From positions 1-19,817 of the forward strand of contig JAIPIE010000005.1 in the NCBI GenBank assembly GCA_021734825.1: 19,817 nt of DNA, written 5' to 3'. Position 1 is the stretch's first letter; every line of letters starts with the position of its first letter. Made by a program: the position numbers and the translations under genes. The notes below the pieces were generated by a model. The model was not told the origin of the DNA. It was given only the letters and a program-made list of their open reading frames with translations, and made no database searches. This document shows positions 7,401 to 14,698 of this stretch, piece after piece. The stretch is from Patescibacteria group bacterium. Lineage in GTDB: Bacteria; Patescibacteriota; Patescibacteriia; Patescibacteriales; UBA12465.

Positions 7401-7891
7401 ATCGGATCGTTAGCCTCACTCGGCAACACCCCCTTAAGACCATTAACAGAATCGCGTAAAGTTCGCAGTGAGTCATTCAAATTAGCCTTAGCATTAAATT
7501 CAACCGTGATAGCAGAAACGGAATTTGATGATTGCGAAGTAATTTTATCTACATCTTTAATGCCAGCAATTTCCGTTTCAATTTTTTTAGTCAATAACTC
7601 CTCAACATCGGCTGGTGATGCTCCAGGATAAGTGGTCATGACTACGGCTATAGGTATTTTAACTTCTGGACTTGATTCGCGAGGTAAAGCAAAAAATGCA
7701 TAAAGACCCCAAGAAGTTAAAAGAACAATTAAAAGAATAACCACGCGAAAATTAACAATAAAAAAATTAAGCCAACTTTTACGCAAGCGCGGATTAAATT
7801 TTAATTTTTCCAAATATAAATGATCAGACGTTTTATTAATTTGTTCCTTATCGAAACCGGCCTCCTCTGGCTTATGTAAATTAATTTCCAT
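4457..7891 (-). CDS. RND-superfamily efflux pump (AcrB/HAE1-like)
   Basis: An 1144-residue proton-driven inner-membrane transporter of the AcrB/MexB type. TM1 is at about 42-67, followed by FFALPRESSPEV and YPGASPADVEELLTKKIE, the usual start of the first porter domain. The proton-relay pair D439/D440 lies in TM4 (LALGLLVDDAIVVV). Its partner lysine is K1053 in TM10 (FGIVVKNAIILVDK). The second porter domain covers about 670-980. The protein is longer than AcrB because the link between the two halves is extended. About 536-556 and 558-578 are two additional strongly hydrophobic stretches, followed by a charged linker to about 640 (DLMELEWRDDEMIKKKL). It starts four bases after the adaptor stop, so the two are co-translated. 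The substrate cannot be read from sequence; the MarR gene suggests drug or small-molecule export. Confidence 0.94.
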   Translation of the reverse strand: MEINLHKPEEAGFDKEQINKTSDHLYLEKLKFNPRLRKSWLNFFIVNFRVVILLIVLLTSWGLYAFFALPRESSPEVKIPIAVVMTTYPGASPADVEELLTKKIETEIAGIKDVDKITSQSSNSVSAITVEFNAKANLNDSLRTLRDSVNGLKGVLPSEANDPIVKEISIDDTPIMMISLVAPYNGFQLRTFGENVRDELEKISGVREVIISGGDEREFEIAYDPQKLSLLNISADQANQAVKLSNLAIPAGNFKGEKYLYPVRVDSRFFDAQILANIPLLHTAEGAIIYLKDVAQVRETAIEKTVYSRLTTRDNGAQNDISLQIIKKTGGSILDTSEQTQEILSSMTEKLPGAGYTITYNAADQIDQDFGQLTHDFILTLVLVFAILFLIVGFKEALVAGLAIPLVFFATFGVMLMNGISLNFLSLFSLILALGLLVDDAIVVVSATKQYLRSGKFTPEEAVLLVLNDFKVVLTTTTLTTVWAFLPLLMATGIMGEYIKSIPITVSVTLLSSLIIALIINHPLAAILERIRLTKKLFSFVLGSLLILAVGIWLSPFLVVNIIISLISASLLIVLTRWYIKKGKPVLQNNSDLMELEWRDDEMIKKKLREQGSHENDNWLNRLLHGVIHFDRVLPYYEKYLRRLLATKKTRLFTLLISLAVFLFAMSLPVLGVVKSEFFPPSDSDVIYINMEAPVGLRLEESNKIVAKIEQRLFDYPEIVNFTTLVGTSASGDSFTGGNSSSHLASITLKLSPTDQRQITSYELSDKIRSDMKGIKEATITVEAPSSGPPAGAAFEAQIKGDDLQVLDRIANELSLNLQTVTDVVSTKISLKESPADYTFVLDSARLDLYNLNAAYVGSTLRMAISGSEITNVLRDGKEIKVMARFSPDKIPTLEAVQNLQIMNLKGQTVFLKDVAKIELKPSVETITRIDQKRTVILSAGIRGGANAAIVLKDFQDKIKNYKFPDAYSISYGGENEQNTESVLSILRAMILAFILIISTLIIQFNSFRKAAIVLVTIPLALVGVFFGLALTGINLSFPGLIGVLALFGIVVKNAIILVDKINLNLKSNIPFDDAIIDAGKSRLEAIFITSICTIFGILPITLSNEMWRALGGSVIFGLMLSSFLTLFIVPTLFRVLIKDKGRY

Positions 7892-7895
7892 ATAA

Positions 7896-9806
7896 TTACT
7901 GCATTATATTTATCTGTTCACCATCGTATAAGAATTTGTTGCCATCAATAATAATTAAGGCATCATCGGGTGCCTCTAATTTAATTTTAGCCATCTCTCC
8001 CACAACTGATATCAATTCGATTGACGTTCTCTGAACCTGATTATCTTTAGCTAGCATAAGATAAGTACCATTTTGACCAATTTCTAAAACAGATAAAGGC
8101 AAAATTATCTCTCCACTCGCGGCTAAAACATTTTTAGTAATTTTTATTTTTGCATTAACGACTGTACCTAATAAGGGCTGTTTTTCTCCGTCTAGTCGTA
8201 GCTCCACCTGAAAACGCTTGGTGACCTCATCAGCAGAAGCGGCCACAGAAGTAATAACACCCTGATAAATATTATTTTCGGTGTCAACTACTTGAGCTGT
8301 CTGACCAGCCTTCATATCTAAAACATATTCCGGTTCAATAAAAAATTTAACTCTCAAAGTGCCAGTTTGGCTCACCACTGCCACTAATTGACCAGCACTG
8401 ATAGTGTCACCATTATTGGCCAACTTCTGTGTCACAACGCCCGCGATTGGAGAAACCAATGAATGGATATCATAAAGATTTTGTAAGGCCACAGAAGCGT
8501 TGTTATACTGCAATTGGGCCGTTTCCATTTGCGTTCTTGCTCCTTGTATTTGTGAGTCTAATTTTATTTTTACATTGTCATACTGATTCTGAGCAAGATT
8601 AACAGCAAAGCCAACTTGATCACTTTGGGTATTATTACCGGCCTTTAAGTTACTTAAATTTTGAGCGGCGCTTGCTTCCTGACTTTGAGCTAACTGATAG
8701 ACTTTACGTAAAGCATCAATAGTACTTTCATTATTTAAAGCGATACTAGTTAAAGCTTGCTGAGCTGATTGTAATTGGCTTAAACTAGCATTTAACTGAG
8801 ACTGGAAGGTGGCGGCGCTAGATTGTAGACCAGAAAGAGACGCACCTGATACTGAGGACTGAGGCAAAGAAGAAGAAGGGATGCTTTTATCAAACATATA
8901 CTTAGTGGCGTCGGCTAAATCTTTGACTTTGGCGGTCATAGCAATAGCTGCTTTTATACGTGCATTAATATCAACAAACTGAGCGCTGACATAACCCTGA
9001 TAAGAAGCCTGTGCGTCTTGATAAGCATTATCAGCCTTAGTATAAGAAGATGACTCAAGGGCACCAAGATTTGTTTGATAAGTAATATTTACTACATTAT
9101 TATCATCAAAGCTAGTTAGATTATTAATTCCACTAAGAACGCTACCAGCTGTATTTTCAGCTGAGCTGGCAGCTAAACCAGCATTTTGATTAGCATCAAT
9201 CGCAGCTTGAGCGAGCTGCTTTTCTTTATTATCTAAATTTAAGCGCGCCTGTTCAGTGGAGATTTTGGCAGTTTCATAAGCAAGTTCGGCACTTTTAATA
9301 CTCTCACCACTAGTAATACTAAGGTTGTTCTGACTATTTGCTGCCTGATCACGAGCTATGGCTGCTTGTTTTAAATCATGAGCAGAAGATATTAATAAAT
9401 TTTCATAATTAGAACGTGCTAGCTGATAAGAAGCTTGAGCTTGTTCGCTGGCAATAATTGCTTGCTTAATTTGATTACTATTAACGCCACCGGCGCTACT
9501 ATCATTAATGCCCACATCATTAATTTTTGCCAGACTTTGTCCAACGCCAACACTATCACCAACAGCAAAATCAGCTCCGGATAAAGTTCCTGAACTCTTG
9601 GCAATTAATTTTGCTTCTGTTTCCGCGCTAACAAGCGCTGGATAATCAAGTACCCTATCAAGACTGCGGCTATCGGCAACAGTTTGTACTTTCACCGTAA
9701 CTAAAGTTTCGGCGGGAGTATCAACTGGCGCTGGCGTACCGCAGGCAGTTAAAACAAAGGGGGCTAATAGCAGTAAAAATAAAAATCTATTTTTTGTTAT
9801 TTTCAT
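7896..9806 (-). CDS. RND efflux periplasmic-adaptor (MFP/HlyD-type) lipoprotein
   Basis: Membrane-fusion adaptor for the RND pump encoded four bases downstream. I chose ATG 9806 (636 residues) over an in-frame GTG at 9830 because it gives a clean signal peptide, MKITKNRF followed by LLLLAPFVLTAC. C22 fits a lipobox, so the protein should be a lipoprotein. Next come the first lipoyl half (about 60-98, AETEAKLIAKSSGTLSG), a very long helical region (about 110-440) rich in Ala, Gln, Asn and Ser, the second lipoyl half (VSPIAGVVTQKLANNGDTI, about 451-470), then beta-barrel and membrane-proximal domains. The helical region is much longer than in AcrA and contains an extra block also seen in the second adaptor of this window. 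It overlaps marR by 20 bases. No outer-membrane TolC-type partner is encoded here. Confidence 0.9.
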   Translation of the reverse strand: MKITKNRFLFLLLLAPFVLTACGTPAPVDTPAETLVTVKVQTVADSRSLDRVLDYPALVSAETEAKLIAKSSGTLSGADFAVGDSVGVGQSLAKINDVGINDSSAGGVNSNQIKQAIIASEQAQASYQLARSNYENLLISSAHDLKQAAIARDQAANSQNNLSITSGESIKSAELAYETAKISTEQARLNLDNKEKQLAQAAIDANQNAGLAASSAENTAGSVLSGINNLTSFDDNNVVNITYQTNLGALESSSYTKADNAYQDAQASYQGYVSAQFVDINARIKAAIAMTAKVKDLADATKYMFDKSIPSSSLPQSSVSGASLSGLQSSAATFQSQLNASLSQLQSAQQALTSIALNNESTIDALRKVYQLAQSQEASAAQNLSNLKAGNNTQSDQVGFAVNLAQNQYDNVKIKLDSQIQGARTQMETAQLQYNNASVALQNLYDIHSLVSPIAGVVTQKLANNGDTISAGQLVAVVSQTGTLRVKFFIEPEYVLDMKAGQTAQVVDTENNIYQGVITSVAASADEVTKRFQVELRLDGEKQPLLGTVVNAKIKITKNVLAASGEIILPLSVLEIGQNGTYLMLAKDNQVQRTSIELISVVGEMAKIKLEAPDDALIIIDGNKFLYDGEQINIMQ

Positions 9807-10278
9807 AATGAAAATGGATGCCGCTTTCACACTGATCTAAACCAGCATTAAGTTTGCGAATTAAACGCAATAAGTCTTGCATCTCTTTAGTAGTAAAATA
9901 ATTTTCAACATGTAAGTCATGTTTTTTAAATGTTTTTAGGGCGTCTTCAACTTGAGCTCGTCCGCTAGCAGTAATTTCGGCCGAAGACCTTCTTTTATCT
10001 TTTTCTTCTCCATGCTTTAAAGTAATCATCTTTCTCCTGACTAAATGATTCAAGCGCTGAGTGACATTAGACTTAGTGCCGCCAAGCGCCTCCATAATAT
10101 CAGAAGGAGATTGTGGACCTAGTTGCTTTAGCATCATTAAAATACGAAAACTGGACGTTGATAGATGCATCGGCTGGAATATATAGTTATCGGCAATTTT
10201 TTCTAAACGCATAGCCGTATAAACCAAAATGCCAGCCAAACGATGTTTCTCTATTTCATTGTAAGATATTTTCTTCAT
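9787..10278 (-). CDS. MarR-family transcriptional regulator
   Basis: A 163-residue winged-helix repressor. The DNA-binding domain covers about residues 35-110. It includes STSSFRILMMLKQLGPQSPSDIMEALGGTKSNVTQRLNHLVRRKMI, with the recognition helix in GTKSNVTQRLNHLVRR, then the wing with KDKRRSSAEIT. The flanking helices form the dimer interface. I use ATG 10278 rather than an in-frame TTG at 10308, because the TTG lies inside the palindromic operator and upstream of the predicted transcription start. It is the first gene of an operon with the RND adaptor and pump (20-base overlap with the adaptor gene) and probably represses it. A ligand that releases it is not predictable. It ends in a charged HYENNKK tail. 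Confidence 0.92.
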   Translation of the reverse strand: MKKISYNEIEKHRLAGILVYTAMRLEKIADNYIFQPMHLSTSSFRILMMLKQLGPQSPSDIMEALGGTKSNVTQRLNHLVRRKMITLKHGEEKDKRRSSAEITASGRAQVEDALKTFKKHDLHVENYFTTKEMQDLLRLIRKLNAGLDQCESGIHFHYENNKK

Positions 10279-10297
10279 ATGCTTTTTAACGTCAAAA

Positions 10298-10315
10298 TAG
10301 TTTATCAATAAACTA
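10298..10315. promoter_or_regulatory. Predicted MarR operator (perfect 18-bp palindrome)
   Basis: TAGTTTATCAATAAACTA has two perfect 8-base arms around CA. The size and symmetry fit a MarR dimer site. It covers the -10 and part of the spacer of the promoter that drives marR and the efflux genes, so binding should block RNA polymerase. Confidence 0.65.
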
Positions 10316-10327
10316 AAATTAAGTCAA
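10299..10327 (-). promoter_or_regulatory. Promoter of the marR-adaptor-RND operon
   Basis: On the minus strand TTGACT (10322-10327, five of six) is followed after 17 bases by an extended -10, TGATAAACT (hexamer 10299-10304). The predicted start is near 10292, just upstream of the marR ATG at 10278. The rest of the gap up to 10422 is AT-rich; it holds a weaker inverted repeat, CTATTA (10342-10347) with TAATAG (10357-10362). Confidence 0.6.
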
Positions 10328-10422
10328 TTGCTTTATTTTAGCTATTATTAAATAACTAATAGAAATATTTTAAGTTAAATTTATATTCTTTTAAGTGGTG
10401 ATAACGATAAATTCAATATTTT

Positions 10423-10454
10423 AAAAAATGACCACAACTGATTGTTGCGATCAT
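10423..10454 (-). terminator. Rho-independent terminator of the TspO-to-DUF1295 operon
   Basis: On the minus strand an 11-bp stem with two G-U pairs (10444-10454 with 10428-10438) and a 5-base loop is followed by six T's (10423-10428). It lies 24 bases after the DUF1295 stop and insulates the efflux operon from upstream transcription. Confidence 0.8.
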
Positions 10455-10477
10455 TCTTATAAATAAAGATTATATGC

Positions 10478-11287
10478 TTATTTCTTTTCCTTACTAAACC
10501 AAGGGATAAGGGCACTAGTGCGACGTTTATATGCCTCAAAATCTGGTCGACCGCGATAACGATCTTCCATGGGCAGCCCAGACACAAACAGCATAACATA
10601 TGTTAAAGTGAGCGGTGACACGACTAACATCCAAGATTTAGCCACTCCTAAGACTAGAAAGTACAGACCCCACCAAAATATTATTTCTCCGAAATAGTTA
10701 GGGTGACGACTAAATTTCCATAAACCAGTCGTAATTAATTTATCAGCATTTCCCTCTTTTTTTAAAAATCTATAACGTTGCCAGTCGGCCACTGTCTCAA
10801 TAAATAGACCAGAGAGTAAAAATAAAATACCTAAATAATTTACCGAAAATAATGGTAAAGATATGAGGCGTAAACTATAGACAATAGGCAGGGCGATAAT
10901 CATCATTAAAGCGCCTTGAAATAAAAACACTCTCAAATAAACGGCCAAGGCCTGACAGCAAGCATGACTATTTTTTAAGCCCTGATAATGCCAATGAGGC
11001 ATTTTTTTGTGCCAATGATGATAACGCCAATCTTCTTCTTTGTGTAAATTACGTCGATAATTATGAAAAAATAAACGCAGGCCCCAAAAAGTAACCAGCA
11101 ACAAAACCCAGTAAGCGCGTTCATCTAGAACAATGTCTCGAAAACTCAAAGTTATCCAAGCTAAAAAAATAAAACCAGAAGCCCAGGCTAAATCAACCAC
11201 ATCCCGTCTTCTTATCCACAGAGACAATAAAAACCAAAGACTCATGTAAGCCAAGATAAATGGCGGCACAAACCATAATAATTCCAT
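10478..11287 (-). CDS. DUF1295 / steroid 5-alpha-reductase-like membrane protein
   Basis: A 269-residue integral membrane protein with about six or seven hydrophobic segments (for example 5-24, 33-50, 59-75, 116-140, 150-166, 202-235). The C-terminal signature of the isoprenylcysteine methyltransferase / steroid reductase-like fold is clear: TGLWKFSRHPNYFGE (187-201), and near the end EDRYRGRPDFEAYKRRTS (241-258). In characterised relatives this region binds a nucleotide cofactor (NADPH or SAM). The substrate is unknown here. The loop at about 76-111 is unusually rich in His, Trp and Tyr and ends in a Cys-Cys pair. It is the last gene of a five-gene operon, four bases after the acyl-CoA synthetase stop, and is followed by a strong terminator. 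Confidence 0.87.
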   Translation of the reverse strand: MELLWFVPPFILAYMSLWFLLSLWIRRRDVVDLAWASGFIFLAWITLSFRDIVLDERAYWVLLLVTFWGLRLFFHNYRRNLHKEEDWRYHHWHKKMPHWHYQGLKNSHACCQALAVYLRVFLFQGALMMIIALPIVYSLRLISLPLFSVNYLGILFLLSGLFIETVADWQRYRFLKKEGNADKLITTGLWKFSRHPNYFGEIIFWWGLYFLVLGVAKSWMLVVSPLTLTYVMLFVSGLPMEDRYRGRPDFEAYKRRTSALIPWFSKEKK

Positions 11288-11291
11288 AAAA

Positions 11292-13406
11292 TTAATAGTT
11301 ATCTAAATGAATTCTCGCATCTAATACCATCGCCCCTCTCTCATAAACAATCACCGGATTTAAATCAATTTCTTTAATTTGTGGATAGTCGCTTAATAAA
11401 CAATGCAGGCGTAATAAAATATCAGTCAAAGCTTTTTTGTCAGCAATCTTCCCGCCACGAGAACCTGTTAACAAGGCATCAACCTTAACTGAGCTAAACA
11501 TATGCTTAATCAGTGTTTCGTTAAGCGGAGGCAAAATAAAAGCTGAATCTTTTAAAGTCTCTGCGTAAATGCCGCCCCAACCCAACATTAAAGCGTGCCC
11601 GAGATTCTCGTCTTTAACCGCTCCAATAATTACCTCTGCTACTCCGGTCTCAGCCATAGGTGTCACTAATACGCCATACAAACGAGCCTGCGGATTATTT
11701 TTAGCTACCACTTTTAATAAGCGTCGTCGAGCTGAAGGAATATCGCGAGGGGAGACATTTAACATCACTCCGCCGCTATCACTTTTATGTAAAATATCTG
11801 GTGAAGCGATTTTGAGTACCACTGGAGTATGAAAATATTTAGCCGCAATAATTGCATCCTTATTACTATCCACCATTATAAACTTTGGCGTTTTAATGCC
11901 GTAAGCTTTTAAAATAGGCAGTGCCTGAAACTCGGCCAGAGAGCGAAAAGACTCGGCTTTTGCCTGTACAAAAAATTTATCTGCCTCATACCGGACGACA
12001 CGACTCATTTTTGGTAATTTCAATTCACGATCTTTTTTTACTTTTTTTTGCCTTTCATTAAAAGAGGAGAAAGCAGACAAAGCTTTCACTGCTTCCTCTG
12101 GATAAGAATACACAGCCAAACCTAATTGACGTAACTTAGTCGCGCCCGCAAGCATTAGTGAACCTCCCATTAAACAAATGGCTAGAGGTTTATTACATGT
12201 TTTGCGCCAAAGCAATAAATGTTGAACCAGCTCATCAACCCTAGTCATTGATTGCGGTGATACAAGAATAAGAATTGAATCTATTTTAGAATCATTAGAC
12301 AAAATTTTAAGAGTGTCCCGATATCTTTCTGGACCAGCATCACCTAATAAATCAACAGGGTTATGACAAGAAGCAGCTGGTGGCAAGATATTTTTTAATT
12401 TTTTTCTTGTTTCTGAAGATAAGGAAGCAAGTTGTAAGTCACTATTAGCGACAAAGTCAACCGCTAATATTCCCGGTCCACCAGCATTAGTGACAATAGC
12501 GATATTTTTAGCGGGTGCATAATGATTGCTGTTAAATATTTGTAAATAAGAAAAAAAATCATTAACAGAATCAGCTCTGATAACTCCATGTTTAGCAAAG
12601 AAAGCTTCATACACAGCATCATTTCCTGCCATTGCGCCAGTATGAGAAACACTGGCCATAGATCCACTCTTACTGCTACCGGATTTTAGCACTACCACCG
12701 GCTTAGCATCTACACCGCTACGCAATTTATTTAGTACCGGTCCTAATATTTCTGGACGTTTTAATTGTTCAGCATAAATACCAATTACTTTAGTATTTAT
12801 ATCATGCTGCCAATAACTAAGCAGCTCCGCCTCATCAATCACCGCCTTATTACCAACGCTAGCAAAAATTGAAAACCCTAAACCTAAATCACGAGCAGCA
12901 TCAATGATGGCCGTACCCAAAGCGCCACTTTGACTAAAAAAAGCCAAGCCGCCCTTATTTGGCATTAAGGGCGCAAAACTTAAATTTAATTTTTTCGCCG
13001 GATTAATTAGGCCCAAACAATTGGGGCCAAGAACGGCAATATTGTATTGATGGGCGATATCTTTAATTTCCTGTTCTAAATCATCTCTGCCTGCATCTCT
13101 AAAACCAGCCGAAATGATAATAGCGGCTGGTATTTTAAGTTCTCCAGCTTCACGTAAAATAGTAGCAACCACAGCTGCCGGCACAATAATTAAAACCAAA
13201 TCTATCTTCTTTTTAATCTCACTTAAAGAAGAGTAGCATTTCAAAGAATTTAATGACTTCGCCTTGGGATTAACCGGATAAATTTTGCCCTTATAGCCCG
13301 CATCAATCAGATTATGCAAAGTATCACTGCCAACACTGCCTGAGCGCGTAGAAGCGCCGACAACGGCCACTGAATGTGGTTCAAATAGGGCTTTTAAGTT
13401 GAGCAT
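11292..13406 (-). CDS. Acyl-/acetate-CoA ligase (ADP-forming), fused alpha and beta subunits
   Basis: A 704-residue enzyme that converts acetyl- or acyl-CoA, ADP and phosphate to acid, CoA and ATP, a substrate-level phosphorylation step in fermenters. The N-terminal CoA-binding Rossmann domain begins FEPHSVAVVGASTRSGSVG (8-26). The succinyl-CoA-ligase-like domain holds the catalytic H255 in SVSHTGAMAGNDAVYEAFF, with GPNCLGLINP at 127-136 and FFSQSGALGTA at 156-166. The ATP-grasp domain occupies about 485-704, with the second catalytic histidine H540 in ILHKSDSGGV and GWGGIYAETLKD (609-620). All key residues are present, so it should be active. It lies 13 bases after the Nudix gene and four before DUF1295. 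The acyl substrate cannot be fixed from sequence; related enzymes also use propionate or aryl-acyl-CoAs. Confidence 0.94.
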   Translation of the reverse strand: MLNLKALFEPHSVAVVGASTRSGSVGSDTLHNLIDAGYKGKIYPVNPKAKSLNSLKCYSSLSEIKKKIDLVLIIVPAAVVATILREAGELKIPAAIIISAGFRDAGRDDLEQEIKDIAHQYNIAVLGPNCLGLINPAKKLNLSFAPLMPNKGGLAFFSQSGALGTAIIDAARDLGLGFSIFASVGNKAVIDEAELLSYWQHDINTKVIGIYAEQLKRPEILGPVLNKLRSGVDAKPVVVLKSGSSKSGSMASVSHTGAMAGNDAVYEAFFAKHGVIRADSVNDFFSYLQIFNSNHYAPAKNIAIVTNAGGPGILAVDFVANSDLQLASLSSETRKKLKNILPPAASCHNPVDLLGDAGPERYRDTLKILSNDSKIDSILILVSPQSMTRVDELVQHLLLWRKTCNKPLAICLMGGSLMLAGATKLRQLGLAVYSYPEEAVKALSAFSSFNERQKKVKKDRELKLPKMSRVVRYEADKFFVQAKAESFRSLAEFQALPILKAYGIKTPKFIMVDSNKDAIIAAKYFHTPVVLKIASPDILHKSDSGGVMLNVSPRDIPSARRRLLKVVAKNNPQARLYGVLVTPMAETGVAEVIIGAVKDENLGHALMLGWGGIYAETLKDSAFILPPLNETLIKHMFSSVKVDALLTGSRGGKIADKKALTDILLRLHCLLSDYPQIKEIDLNPVIVYERGAMVLDARIHLDNY

Positions 13407-13411
13407 ATATC

Positions 13412-13433
13412 AAAAATATTTATAAATATTTTT
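13412..13433. repeat. 22-bp perfect A/T palindrome between Nudix and acyl-CoA synthetase genes
   Basis: A self-complementary stretch made only of A and T covers the last codons and stop of the Nudix gene and most of the gap before the synthetase start. As RNA it could fold into a weak hairpin affecting termination or coupling, but an all-A/T stem is unstable and may simply reflect base composition. Confidence 0.4.
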
Positions 13434-13845
13434 TAGCTATGGGCGGATAAATCTTAAGTTTCTTCAAATCTTTAACCACCACCCATTCTGCCAAAGCAGC
13501 ACTTTTAGAATCTAAAATTGGCAAAGTTTGTTGCAAATAATATTTTTTAGCTTGCAAACGAACCGCGTATAAGTAAACTATTTCATGTCCCGGCTTACCA
13601 TTAAAATTAAAAATATTTTCTTCAATGCCTAATAATTTAGCTGAAGATATTCTTGCTCCTAATTCCTCTTTAATTTCTCGGTGTAAGGCTTTAATAGTGC
13701 TTTCAGCAAAATCAACGCCGCCACCTAGTAATCGATAGTGGGACTGTTTTTTTAATTTATCAAAACCAGCACAAGCTAAAAACTTACCCTTATTTTTAAT
13801 TAAAGCTATAGCTAAAACACGAATATTTTTATGATCAATCGGCAT
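13420..13845 (-). CDS. Nudix hydrolase
   Basis: A 141-residue single-domain pyrophosphohydrolase acting on nucleoside diphosphates linked to another group. The Nudix box is complete at 42-64, GGVDFAE, seven residues, then REIKEELGA, matching G-x5-E-x7-REUxEExGU. Mg2+-binding and catalytic glutamates are therefore present. The N-terminal strand VLAIALIKNKGKFLACAG and the later ENIFNFNGKPGHEIVYLYAVRL are usual for the fold. The substrate is not predictable; a role in cleaning up damaged nucleotides would fit its neighbour, a 5'-nucleotidase, whose stop codon it overlaps by 11 bases. The overlap implies coupled translation. Confidence 0.9.
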   Translation of the reverse strand: MPIDHKNIRVLAIALIKNKGKFLACAGFDKLKKQSHYRLLGGGVDFAESTIKALHREIKEELGARISSAKLLGIEENIFNFNGKPGHEIVYLYAVRLQAKKYYLQQTLPILDSKSAALAEWVVVKDLKKLKIYPPIAKKYL

Positions 13846-14692
13846 AATTAATTATTTCTTTTAATACTTCTAAAGGTAACGTAAAATCACCATCATTAAG
13901 AATTAAAGCGTCGTAGACTTCACGATACAGCGGCACAGATTCTCTAATCTTATCATTAACAAAAGCAATTTTTAAAATAGCGGCAGCGGACAGACCATTA
14001 TCCATATTTGCATCTCCAAGGCCATCGCCTAATAATATAATATTATTTCGTTTACTAAATTTTTCTGCCACGCCAATTTTTGACAACATAGTTTCGTCCT
14101 TATTAAAACTATGAATAATTGGCTCTTTAATGCCTACGGCCCTGCCATCTTTCCCCCAAATAAAATCATTCGCAACTAAAATAATGTTTTCGCTCCACAA
14201 ACCACGTTTCATGAAAAAATATTTTAAACCAGAAATACCCAAGCCAGAAGCAGAAAAAATAAATAAAGGAATATTATTTTTTTCTAAAATGGATAAAAAT
14301 TCTATAACTCCTGGCCGCAAATTAGATAAACGATTATCAACGGCGTCAGCGATGTCAGCTTCACATAAGCCGGAATCAATTAATAATTGAAAATGTTTGT
14401 GCCACCATTCAGTCATTAAAGCTTTTTTACTCTCAAGGGCCAAGGTCTGATCGCTTTCAAAAGGTTTATAGTAATCATGTAAGGCCTGCGCCTTTTTATT
14501 ATAATCATTTGACAAATAATTACCTTCACGCAAAGCGCCGATCAATGAAGGAGCTTTACGTCCATGAATAAAATTGGTAGTAAGAGTACCATCAAAATCC
14601 GCTAATATTTTTAACCGAGATACTCCGCCGCGAAACAAGCGCTGCTTTTGACGTTCAAAGTCATCGGGTTGTGTGAATATTAGCTCTTCCAT
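13835..14692 (-). CDS. Pyrimidine 5'-nucleotidase, UMPH-1 / cytosolic 5'-nucleotidase III-like (HAD superfamily)
   Basis: A 285-residue phosphatase predicted to remove phosphate from pyrimidine nucleoside monophosphates. HAD motif I is ILADFDGTLTT (D32, D34). The UMPH-1-type cap contains TEWWHKHFQLLIDSGL (94-109). Motif II is PLFIFSASG (S147), the motif III lysine is probably K198 in HSFNKDE, and motif IV is IILLGDGLGDANM (D223, D227). As I recall it, the human NT5C3 protein has closely similar segments (WWTKSH, FIFSAG, IILLGDSQGD), which is why I favour this family over generic HAD. It starts six bases after the TspO stop and overlaps the Nudix start. The TGA stop shows UGA is a normal stop here. 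Confidence 0.85.
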   Translation of the reverse strand: MEELIFTQPDDFERQKQRLFRGGVSRLKILADFDGTLTTNFIHGRKAPSLIGALREGNYLSNDYNKKAQALHDYYKPFESDQTLALESKKALMTEWWHKHFQLLIDSGLCEADIADAVDNRLSNLRPGVIEFLSILEKNNIPLFIFSASGLGISGLKYFFMKRGLWSENIILVANDFIWGKDGRAVGIKEPIIHSFNKDETMLSKIGVAEKFSKRNNIILLGDGLGDANMDNGLSAAAILKIAFVNDKIRESVPLYREVYDALILNDGDFTLPLEVLKEIINYAD

Positions 14693-14698
14693 AAACCC

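Noticed and set aside
10306..10308. TTG as the start of marR
   Set aside because: It lies inside the palindromic operator and upstream of the predicted transcription start; ATG 10278 fits better.
10342..10362. Second MarR operator upstream of the promoter
   Set aside because: The arms are only six A/T-rich bases and do not match the sequence of the main palindrome well.
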